A stretch of DNA of 15,249 nucleotides, taken from the NCBI GenBank assembly GCA_030596145.1, contig JAUVKS010000020.1, positions 1 through 15,249 of the forward strand. Reading direction: 5' to 3'. Below, in pieces: positions 6,532 to 12,575 of this stretch. Both the position numbers and the translations under genes were made by a program. The stretch's first letter is position 1. Every line of letters starts with the position of its first letter. The notes beneath the pieces were generated by a model, which did no database searches, was not told the DNA's origin, and was given only the letters and a program-made list of their open reading frames with translations. This DNA is from Pseudomonadota bacterium (GTDB taxonomy: Bacteria; Desulfobacterota; Syntrophia; Syntrophales; JADFWA01).

Positions 6532-6634
6532 ACTTACCCCTTCCCTTGATAAATCAATTACCCCATCAACGCTAATTGGACTCTCTCATTTTCCGAGGGG
6601 CAATCACCTCCCTTTCTTACTATTATTTGAGTTT

Positions 6635-6663
6635 ATTATATCTTTTCAAATACTTAATGTCAA
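6635..6663 (-). promoter_or_regulatory. Sigma70-type promoter for the riboswitch-controlled gene
   Basis: On the minus strand TTGACA (6663-6658) and TATAAT (6640-6635) are both perfect consensus hexamers with 17-bp spacing. The start would be near 6628, giving a leader of about 180 nt that holds the c-di-GMP aptamer. Confidence 0.88.
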
Positions 6664-6707
6664 ATAATATTTGATGGTTTCGTAAAAAGTCGAAATATAC
6701 ACAATCT

Positions 6708-6786
6708 TGTCATTCCCGTGAAAACGGGAATCCAGTCTTTTCAATTACTTAGCCGTTTGTGGATTCCCGCCTACGCGGGAATGACA
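6708..6786. repeat. Palindromic CATTCCCG repeat, copy 1
   Basis: The ends TGTCATTCCCG and CGGGAATGACA are inverted. Each half also folds on itself (CCCGTGAAAACGGG and CCCGCCTACGCGGG). A relative lies at 6855-6924. This type of MITE/REP-like repeat is widespread in bacterial intergenic regions. It sits in the 576-bp gap between the 227-aa and 252-aa genes, upstream of the copy 1 promoter. Confidence 0.8.
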
Positions 6787-6854
6787 GACTATTTACGATT
6801 GCATCAATATTTAACTTCTGAGAGCTTTGAATTCTGTCATAGATATTCTAAATG

Positions 6855-6924
6855 GTCATTCCCGTGCAAACGGGAATCCAGTATTTTCAACTCTTTTTAG
6901 ATTCCCACTTTCGTGGGAATGACA
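6855..6924. repeat. Palindromic CATTCCCG repeat, copy 2
   Basis: Second copy of the element at 6708-6786, in the same orientation: GTCATTCCCGTG-CAAACGGGAATCCAG ... ATTCCCACTTTCGTGGGAATGAC. The right half has compensating changes (CCCAC/GTGGG), keeping the stem, which suggests the fold is maintained or the copies have diverged from a paired template. Confidence 0.8.
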
Positions 6925-6957
6925 GAAAAGGTTTGTTATTCAAACCTATCTCGTAAC

Positions 6958-7015
6958 AAGATCGCTTCGCACACCCCCCTCGCTATGCTCGGGGCTTCGG
7001 CTCACCGCAATGACA
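6958..7015. repeat. Intergenic repeat ending CGCAATGACA
   Basis: The sequence runs AAGATCGCTTCGC ... CTCGGGGCTTCGGCTCACCGCAATGACA, resembling the dispersed GATTGCTTCGC-CGCAATGACA repeats seen in many anaerobic genomes. It contains a small inner palindrome around CCCCTCGCTATGCTCGGGG. It ends 7 bp from the stop codon of the 227-aa gene. Confidence 0.6.
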
Positions 7016-7022
7016 ATGGGGC

Positions 7023-7706
7023 CTACCAGATACAACTTGACCAGCCCTTACCAAGACCGACCCTTGCAGTATGGGAAATATAAAATTCGCCCTCCGCAGT
7101 TATCTGTTGACTGTAATTCGATTGAGAAGCAAGACCCCCTTCAGCATTACCGGATCCGGACCGCACAACGACACCCGTCGCAACCCGCCCCTCGGCGACG
7201 CGACCTGAAAAATTATAAAAAGCTGTTGGCGACATAATGGGACTCATTCTAATGTTGGTGTGAACAGATCCCCTGGCAAGTTCTCCCTCAAAACCGGCGC
7301 TCATACCCAGGCCCGATTTATCGGTGCATACTAACGCGCTAACTTCTTCTCCACAGTTCATCAGACCATCGGTGCCCAGAGAATCATATCCCATGCTGGT
7401 TACACTGGAAAAATGGTGGCCATTAACGGCGGGAACCAAATTTAACACATTAAAAACCCTGCTCTGGCCTTCCTCGGCGGCGGCATGAAACGCGTGTTGA
7501 TACGCCTCTACCCTGTTGTCCCCTATGTATTCCCACGAATCTTCCTCGCTTATATCCAGATAACCGATAACCCGTACATCCGTTACCGCCCACACGCTTT
7601 CGCCAGGGCTTCCCCCAATATCTTCCTGCGCTGAAACAGACCCCGGAACCAATAAAATACCCAGGAACAAACTGAGAACAAAAAATAGACTGCACTTTTT
7701 ATACAC
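7023..7706 (-). CDS. Secreted protein, divergent relative of the beta-rich paralogs
   Basis: Function unknown. The 227-aa product has a signal peptide (YKKCSLFFVLSLFLGILLV, cleavage near VSA-QE). The mature part is Ser/Gly/Val-rich and ends GWSSCIW. Its C-terminal half lines up loosely with the 261- and 293-aa products: SP-x(3)-YN, then G-(K/R)-x-(I/V)-(S/A) and a Gly/Ser-rich strand region, so it is probably a distant member of the same family lacking the WTYGTG half. Two cysteines (118 and 127) lie in NCGEEVSALVC. I chose GTG 7706 because GGGGG precedes it by seven bases; the frame can be opened from a TTG at 7727, which falls in a terminator. It starts only about 20 bp after that terminator, so expression seems to depend on read-through. 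Confidence 0.7.
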   Translation of the reverse strand: MYKKCSLFFVLSLFLGILLVPGSVSAQEDIGGSPGESVWAVTDVRVIGYLDISEEDSWEYIGDNRVEAYQHAFHAAAEEGQSRVFNVLNLVPAVNGHHFSSVTSMGYDSLGTDGLMNCGEEVSALVCTDKSGLGMSAGFEGELARGSVHTNIRMSPIMSPTAFYNFSGRVAEGRVATGVVVRSGSGNAEGGLASQSNYSQQITAEGEFYISHTARVGLGKGWSSCIW

Positions 7707-7725
7707 GATCACACCCCCTGCTAAC

Positions 7726-7761
7726 AAAAAAGGCGGGGGATAAAAACACCCCCGCCTTTTT
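7726..7761 (-). terminator. Strong intrinsic terminator after the 293-aa gene
   Basis: On the minus strand GGCGGGGG (7756-7749) pairs with CCCCCGCC (7739-7732) around a 9-base A/T-rich loop, followed by TTTTTT. A flanking A run makes it potentially bidirectional. It lies 31 bp after the 293-aa gene's stop and abuts the ribosome binding site of the 227-aa gene. Confidence 0.9.
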
Positions 7762-7791
7762 AAAGTTATTACAAACTATACAAATTTACTC

Positions 7792-8673
7792 TTACTGACC
7801 GAAAACCGCATCCCACGTTGACAGTGGAGATATAGTAGGAAGCGAAGTTCTGTACTTCATCTCCTTCGAGAATTCAGCAATTATGCCCTTGGCCAATGTA
7901 TCCTGCGTGTAGCGGGTCTCGCTGATCAGCTGGAAATCTGCTTCATCCCCATCAAAGGTTCCGGCACCTTCCTGAAGGTGCAGAGCCATGGAAGCAGTAA
8001 TCTCGCCGTATCCACTGCCGGTAACCAGATGCGACAGAGCAGGCGAAAGAGTTGTTGTGGCAGCAGTATCCTTGGTGGCTACGATTGCCGGCGTATCGGC
8101 AAACATATTAACACCTGTCTTTACAGTACTACCCATAGTGATAAACTCGTTGGTTGCCGGAATGGTGGCACCTGGCGTTGATACTCTCCAGGGGCAGATA
8201 GACTCCAAGCCACCAATATCTGAACCGGCGAGGCCATATCCGTAGGACACAACACCGATTCCAACTTTTTCCGACTCATCAAGTGCGGCTACCAGACTCG
8301 TAACATCTCCAACAAACCCAAAATCTTTTTCTACGCTCAAATTGGGCGCGCTGTCAATGTGTGAATAGGCAGCAAAGTCCTTAATGAACATGGTGGAGCC
8401 ATCAATTGCCTCAAAGCTTTCTTCATAGCGAATCTGCGCAGCACTGTCTCCAATACCCATTGTCAGGGTATTAACATCAAATGCACCTGTTCCGTATGTC
8501 CATGTGAACGCTTCATCTTCTGTTACCGTTCCAAAACAATCGATGATAGTACTTGTTTCAATATAAAAACCCTCTACCGGCGGTGGGACTGGAGGACTCG
8601 CTATAGCAGTGCTCGCCAAACCGAATGCTGCTATCAAAGCCATCAGGCCAACCATCTTTATAATTCTACTCAT
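7792..8673 (-). CDS. Secreted beta-rich protein (IDC-GTV / WTYGTG family)
   Basis: Function unknown. The 293-aa product has a signal peptide (core 7-20, cleavage near AIA-S) and a mature part beginning with a Pro-rich linker (PPVPPPVEGF). Motifs shared with the 261-aa product at 3137-3922, in order: IDC-GTV (Cys46), WTYGTG-FD (58-66), AAQIRY (78-83), AIDG (89-92), NLSVEKDFG (111-119), ESEKVGIGVV and ESICPW (Cys160). The C-terminal half is Thr/Ala-rich, with SPALSHLVTGSGYGEITASM matching the paralog's SPSLKYNITANGKGRISAGM. The start is ATG 8673, with AGGAGG seven bases upstream; the frame-open TTG two codons earlier has no support. It has its own leader with a likely promoter and a strong terminator, so it is probably a highly expressed single-gene unit. 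Confidence 0.78.
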   Translation of the reverse strand: MSRIIKMVGLMALIAAFGLASTAIASPPVPPPVEGFYIETSTIIDCFGTVTEDEAFTWTYGTGAFDVNTLTMGIGDSAAQIRYEESFEAIDGSTMFIKDFAAYSHIDSAPNLSVEKDFGFVGDVTSLVAALDESEKVGIGVVSYGYGLAGSDIGGLESICPWRVSTPGATIPATNEFITMGSTVKTGVNMFADTPAIVATKDTAATTTLSPALSHLVTGSGYGEITASMALHLQEGAGTFDGDEADFQLISETRYTQDTLAKGIIAEFSKEMKYRTSLPTISPLSTWDAVFGQ

Positions 8674-8802
8674 CTTCAAACCTCCTGAATAATTTTTTAT
8701 TCTGTTACGTTACTTGGCTTGACATCTCAAACCTCTCCAAAACTACATTTTCCTCCTCTCCTTTTTTGCTCTCACCTCCTTACTGATTTGTATTTGACTG
8801 TG

Positions 8803-8831
8803 CATGTAACATAGCAAAAAATGCTTGTCAA
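8803..8831 (-). promoter_or_regulatory. Probable promoter of the 293-aa gene
   Basis: On the minus strand a perfect TTGACA (8831-8826) is followed at 17 bp by a weak -10 candidate TACATG (8808-8803); TTACAT at 16 bp is an alternative. The implied leader of about 125 nt contains GGAGGTGA and a strong ribosome binding site directly before an ATG-TAG start-stop pair at 8748-8743, but no c-di-GMP aptamer. Confidence 0.5.
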
Positions 8832-8839
8832 GTTTTTTT

Positions 8840-8880
8840 AAAAAAATTTTTCCTTTGAGTATCATTGCTCTTTCTCAAGC
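8840..8880 (-). terminator. Weak candidate terminator after the repeat-protein gene
   Basis: On the minus strand CTTGAG and CTCAAAG form a short stem with a long loop (8880-8854), followed by GGAAAAATTTTTTT. Position 34 bp after the stop of the repeat-protein gene fits a terminator, but the stem is weak. Confidence 0.3.
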
Positions 8881-8913
8881 ATTACGCACCCTCAGACACT
8901 ATCCGCCCCTTCT

Positions 8914-9297
8914 TTAATCCCAAATGCAAAGTCTCGATGATGTCCCGGACGAAGTCCAGATGTGACCCAATGTCGGCGGTTCCGCGGAAGGTGTCCAGAC
9001 ATGACCCAATGTAGGCGGCTCCGCAGTAGGCGTCCAGATATGACCCAATGTGGGTGGCTCCGCGGAAGGTGTCCAGACACAGCCCAATGTAGGCGGCTCC
9101 TCAGAAGGTGTCCAGATATGACCCAATGTGGGTGGCTCCGCGGAAGGTGTCCAGACACAGCCTAATGTAGGGGGCATTCCAGAAGGAGGAGGTGTGCTGA
9201 AGCGAAGAAATGGTTCAGCGTAACAACAAGACCCCCATACTACAAGTAACAAAGTTACAACCATCAGTTGTAAACAAATTAAACCTCTTATTTTCAT
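8914..9297 (-). CDS. Secreted protein with six 13-residue Trp/Pro repeats, c-di-GMP riboswitch-controlled
   Basis: No known family is recognised. The 127-aa product has a signal peptide (MKIRGLICLQLMVVTLLLVV, cleavage near CYA-EP) and a mature part of about 100 residues. After a short EPFLRFSTPPPSGM segment come six tandem units of the form PPTLG(H/C)(I/V)WTPSAE. Position 6 of the unit is Cys in units 1 and 3 and His in 2, 4, 5 and 6; every unit has one Trp. The product ends SSRLCIWD. The regular spacing suggests an extended fibre or solenoid-like surface protein. ATG 9297 has GGAGGG at good spacing and the same four first codons as the gene at 6446. Frames on both strands are open across the repeats because the unit is 39 bp; this frame is chosen for its signal peptide and riboswitch-linked start. 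Confidence 0.8.
   Translation of the reverse strand: MKIRGLICLQLMVVTLLLVVWGSCCYAEPFLRFSTPPPSGMPPTLGCVWTPSAEPPTLGHIWTPSEEPPTLGCVWTPSAEPPTLGHIWTPTAEPPTLGHVWTPSAEPPTLGHIWTSSGTSSRLCIWD
8952..9185. repeat. Six tandem 39-bp repeats inside the repeat-protein gene
   Basis: Units begin at 8952, 8991, 9030, 9069, 9108 and 9147 and are each exactly 39 bp, so the reading frame is preserved. On the plus strand each starts close to GTGTCCAGA and contains CCAATGT. Units at 9030 and 9108 differ by one base, and 9069 and 9147 are also close, indicating a 78-bp higher-order duplication. There are no unique spacers, so it is not a CRISPR array. Confidence 0.95.
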
Positions 9298-9299
9298 TT

Positions 9300-9383
9300 C
9301 GGTAACCCTCCTCTCCCCTCAGGGGACAAGTAGCTTTGCGTCTCAGCCTTACGACTGGTTTGCCCTTTCGATGGCTATAAGAG
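9300..9383 (-). promoter_or_regulatory. Cyclic di-GMP-I (GEMM-I) riboswitch, copy 2
   Basis: This has the same architecture as the copy at 6449-6531: AAAGGGCAAACC, hairpin CCAGTC-GTAA-GGCTG (GNRA loop changed from GTGA to GTAA), GAGACGCAAAGC (one change from the usual GGGACGC), P3-like hairpin TCCCC-TGA-GGGGA (perfect stem), and 3' strand AGGAGGGTTACCG carrying the Shine-Dalgarno. CTCTTAT (9383-9377) is complementary to ATAAGAG in codons 3-5 (9291-9285). The G-to-A change next to the P2 base could weaken this copy relative to copy 1. Confidence 0.92.
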
Positions 9384-9505
9384 ATTCACCACCTGGATAA
9401 ATCAATTACCCCATCACACATTATTGGTCTTTCTCATCCTCTCCCGGACAATCACCTCCTCATTCTTTGAGCATCTAATCTCTGCAAGATGTTTTAATTC
9501 TATCT

Positions 9506-9534
9506 ATAATAAATCTTAAATATCCAAAAGTCAA
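9506..9534 (-). promoter_or_regulatory. Sigma70-type promoter for the repeat-protein gene
   Basis: On the minus strand TTGACT (9534-9529) and TATTAT (9511-9506) are spaced by 17 bp. The start would be near 9499, giving a leader of about 200 nt that contains riboswitch copy 2. The layout is the same as the promoter at 6635-6663. The rest of the 302-bp gap up to 9599 is AT-rich, with nothing else I can identify. Confidence 0.75.
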
Positions 9535-9599
9535 GTAAATTCTTTATACTACAAGGAACACATTTATACTTCTCTGTCGGGTCGAAAAAAATTGAAAAA

Positions 9600-11630
9600 T
9601 CAATGAGACTCTTTCTTTATATTTAGCGCAAGCTGCAGATTTTTATACGCTTCCATATAGTCTGGCTTGATTCTAAGCGCTTCACGAAAATGGACAGCGG
9701 CCTCCTTGACCTTTCCCTGGCGCATCAGAGCAACTCCCAGGTTATTATGCGCCTCCGCGTAGCCCGGCTTGATTCTTAGCACTTCTCGAAAATGGGTAGC
9801 AGCCTCCTCAACCATCCCCTGACGCATCAGAGCAACTCCCAGGTTATTATGCGCCCCCGCATAGCCCGGCTTGATCCGAAGCACTTCTCGAAAATGGGCA
9901 GCAGCCTCCTCAACCATCCCCCGACTCAACAATACAGCCCCCAAGCCGTAGTGCGCCTTAGCATAGTCCGGCTTGATCCGCAGTACCTGCCGAAAATGAA
10001 AGATGGCATCCTTGGCTTTTCCCCGGCTCAGCAATACAACACCCATGTTATAGTGCGCGTCAGCGTAATCCGGCTTGATCCGAAGCGCCTCCCGAAAATG
10101 AGAAATCGCCTCCTCAACCCTCCCCCGGCGAGTTAATGCAACCCCCAGGTTGTTGTGTGCTTCCGCGTAGGCTGGCTTGATTCTTAACGCCTCCTGGAAA
10201 TGGGTAATAGCCTCCTCAATCCTCCCCTGATGTCTCAACGCAGCACCCATATTGTTGTGAGCTTTATGATAAGCGGGATCTATCCGCAACGCCTCGGCAA
10301 AATGAATGACAGCCTCCTCCATCCTTCCCTCGCAAGCCAAAGCCTCTCCCAGGTTATTGTGAACTACACTATTACCTGCAGTAACATTCAGCGTATGTTT
10401 GAAGAGAACAATACTATTTCTCCAATTTTGCACCTGGAACCATGTAGTTGTCATAAGGATTGAAAGAAGTACTGCTGCTATCGCAGCAAGCCCTGCATCT
10501 CTATAGCGCCATCCTGCCACAAGTTCAGGAACACCCCAGGCAATCATGACAAATAAACCAATGAGCGGCACATATGTGAATCGATCAGCCATGGCCGGCC
10601 AAAGACCCGCCTGCACTAAGCCAATGACCGGTACAAGAGTTCCAAGGTACCACAGCCATCCTGTCACAAGACAGGGCATCCTTCTCATCATCCGAACTAC
10701 CAGAACAGATACACACACCAGCAACAACAAAGCCCCTATGGTCTGCCACATGGGCACCATGTGAGGATATGGATATAAGACTGCCAGGTTCTCAGGCCAG
10801 ATCATCTTCCCAATGTATTTTATATAGGAAACCAAAGCGTTCGCGATACGGAGTTTCATCGGCACCAATTCCATGGGTACTACAGCCCCAGCACGGTGAA
10901 GCGATAAAGAAGATAAAAAAATCGAAACCACTGAAAGGGCAAGAAGGGGAACTTTTTCCAAAATCAAGCGAAAGGCGATCGATCCTTCACCACCTGACTG
11001 CCCAAACCTGACGCGTCCAAGGGGCCAATAGTCCAGCAAAAGAAGTACAAGCGGCAGGGTCACAAGCATGGGCTTGGCCAAAAGGCCCAGCGCGAAAACC
11101 AGAAATGTCAGTAAATATCTGTAGATGCCGGGCCGTTCAGTGTAACGCACATAGGCCAGCATGGTGAGCATCCAGAAAAAGGTGCTCAGAAGGTTCTTCC
11201 GTTCCGCCACCCAGGCAACCGAATCCACATTAAGTGGGTGCAACGCGAACAACGCCGCGATAAAAGCGCTCCTCCATAATGCCCCGGTCATACGATTAAA
11301 AACAAGAAACAGCAAAAGAGTGCTTACAATGTGAAGAACCAGATTAGTCAGATGATGCATCCCGGGACTTAAGCCGTATAGCTGGCAGTCCAACATGTGA
11401 GAAAGCCATGTCAATGGATGCCAATATGTTTTTTCTTTATCCGTGAAACTGAAAGCCCAGTTAATGTTCTCCAGGGTAAGCCCACGCTGCACATGGTAAT
11501 TCTCAGTGACATACAAATCGTCATCGAAGTTCACAAATTCATGATCCCCCACCTGCCAATAGACGGCGAGTGTAGTCAGAACGAGAAACAGGCAAACCAA
11601 AATATCACGACGTATGTTGACATTGACCAT
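9600..11630 (-). CDS. GT-C-like multi-spanning membrane protein with C-terminal TPRs
   Basis: The 676-aa product has two parts. Residues 1 to about 420 are a polytopic membrane domain with roughly ten hydrophobic segments and an Asp triad (VNFDDDLYV, 34-42) in the first periplasmic loop, followed by YWHPLTWLSHMLD and ALHPLNVDSVAWVAERKN, typical of TMTC/PMT-like GT-C glycosyltransferases that use polyprenyl-phosphate sugars. Residues 422-676 hold seven consecutive 34-residue TPRs (consensus AHNNLGVAL--RG-VEEA--HFREALRIKP-YA) and a capping helix. It probably modifies surface proteins or glycans, with TPRs binding a partner; substrate unknown. ATG 11630 is preceded by GAAAGG at 9 bases; an in-frame ATG at 11672 adds 14 residues without a ribosome binding site. 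It is the last gene of the glycan cluster, 231 bp after the methyltransferase. Confidence 0.85.
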   Translation of the reverse strand: MVNVNIRRDILVCLFLVLTTLAVYWQVGDHEFVNFDDDLYVTENYHVQRGLTLENINWAFSFTDKEKTYWHPLTWLSHMLDCQLYGLSPGMHHLTNLVLHIVSTLLLFLVFNRMTGALWRSAFIAALFALHPLNVDSVAWVAERKNLLSTFFWMLTMLAYVRYTERPGIYRYLLTFLVFALGLLAKPMLVTLPLVLLLLDYWPLGRVRFGQSGGEGSIAFRLILEKVPLLALSVVSIFLSSLSLHRAGAVVPMELVPMKLRIANALVSYIKYIGKMIWPENLAVLYPYPHMVPMWQTIGALLLLVCVSVLVVRMMRRMPCLVTGWLWYLGTLVPVIGLVQAGLWPAMADRFTYVPLIGLFVMIAWGVPELVAGWRYRDAGLAAIAAVLLSILMTTTWFQVQNWRNSIVLFKHTLNVTAGNSVVHNNLGEALACEGRMEEAVIHFAEALRIDPAYHKAHNNMGAALRHQGRIEEAITHFQEALRIKPAYAEAHNNLGVALTRRGRVEEAISHFREALRIKPDYADAHYNMGVVLLSRGKAKDAIFHFRQVLRIKPDYAKAHYGLGAVLLSRGMVEEAAAHFREVLRIKPGYAGAHNNLGVALMRQGMVEEAATHFREVLRIKPGYAEAHNNLGVALMRQGKVKEAAVHFREALRIKPDYMEAYKNLQLALNIKKESH

Positions 11631-11861
11631 TGAAAGAAACCTTTCGAAATAGTTAAGGCTCATTTTTGGCATACAGAATTGTTATTGTTTTATAATGGCT
11701 CTGTATAATTACCTGGGTTATTGCAAACGTAGCGATGCGGCAATCTACCTGAAGCCTTTGGACTTTAGCCTTGTGATCTCTGCCTTTAACCATAAGTATA
11801 GATTGCTCCACCCCCGTCATCAATAACAGCGTGGATATCTTGTACTAAGCTCTCAATATGT

Positions 11862-12533
11862 CTACCACTTGGAATCTGTCTTTATAAAATGTCCTACCTC
11901 ATAAACTGGTCCGAATAAAGGTGGCATACTTTCCATCTGAATAAGTCGTACCTGATCCAAAACACTATTGGCGGCATTGTGAACATCCTTTTCCGTAGAA
12001 AAATGATGTTCACGGATGTTGCACCCCAGTAACCGGAACATGAATACCATCAAGGTGCGCTCAATCGGTACACCGTATATCGCCTGGCCCTCTGGCTTAA
12101 GAACCCGTCGAATTTCCCGGAAGGCCTGGATTTGCTGAGCAGGTCTAAGGTGCTCAAGAATACTTATCAACAATACCGTATCAAACGAATTGTCAGCATA
12201 CGGCATTTCTAATACGCTTCCGCTTTGCAGATTCACTTCAATCTTTTTTGCCCTAAATACGGATGAAACGTCTTTAATCGATACATTTAGATCCAGTCCA
12301 TGAATCTCTTCATAGTTTTCATGAAGATTCAAAAATGTAACACCGGCACCAAAGCCAACTTCCAGAACACGTTTGCCACCTCTACACTCAGCCAAACAGA
12401 ACTCAACCCGCCGGCGATACATCGTTCCGATAACTGGCCAGAAATAAAATCGAATCGGGTCATTCTTGCTTACACTCTTATAACAGCGGCTTGGCAATAA
12501 TTTTAATCTGGGTAGATTGTTTCTTTTGGGCAT
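11862..12533 (-). CDS. Class I SAM-dependent methyltransferase
   Basis: A 223-aa product with a Rossmann-fold methyltransferase core: motif I VLEVGFGAGVTFL (57-69), the acidic ribose-binding residue in IHGLDLNV (78-84), motif II/III region VLEMPYADNSFDTVLLISILEHL (108-129), then FREIRRVLKPEGQAIYGVPIE. This is the methyltransf_11/25 type, often acting on lipids, quinones or sugars; the substrate cannot be read from sequence. I chose ATG 12533 because AGGAGG lies four bases upstream, an unusually strong site; the longer frame begins at 12575, one base after the stop of the preceding gene. It is probably cotranscribed with the other methyltransferase and the GT2 fusion, and may modify the same glycan. 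Confidence 0.85.
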   Translation of the reverse strand: MPKRNNLPRLKLLPSRCYKSVSKNDPIRFYFWPVIGTMYRRRVEFCLAECRGGKRVLEVGFGAGVTFLNLHENYEEIHGLDLNVSIKDVSSVFRAKKIEVNLQSGSVLEMPYADNSFDTVLLISILEHLRPAQQIQAFREIRRVLKPEGQAIYGVPIERTLMVFMFRLLGCNIREHHFSTEKDVHNAANSVLDQVRLIQMESMPPLFGPVYEVGHFIKTDSKW

Positions 12534-12575
12534 CTTTCCTCCTGATCGTTCATCCAATACGCATGTATGGCTCAT

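Noticed and set aside
6708..6924. Insertion sequence or transposase remnant
   Set aside because: Only short palindromic repeats are present; no transposase-like coding sequence exists on either strand in this gap.
8892..9158. Alternative 88-aa minus-strand frame and a 67-aa plus-strand frame (8962-9165) across the 39-bp repeats
   Set aside because: The repeat unit length is a multiple of three, so all frames stay open when one is. Only the 8914-9297 frame has a signal peptide, ribosome binding site and riboswitch-linked start.
8952..9185. Possible CRISPR array
   Set aside because: The 39-bp units are contiguous with no unique spacers, and they encode a regular 13-residue peptide repeat after a signal peptide; no cas genes are present.
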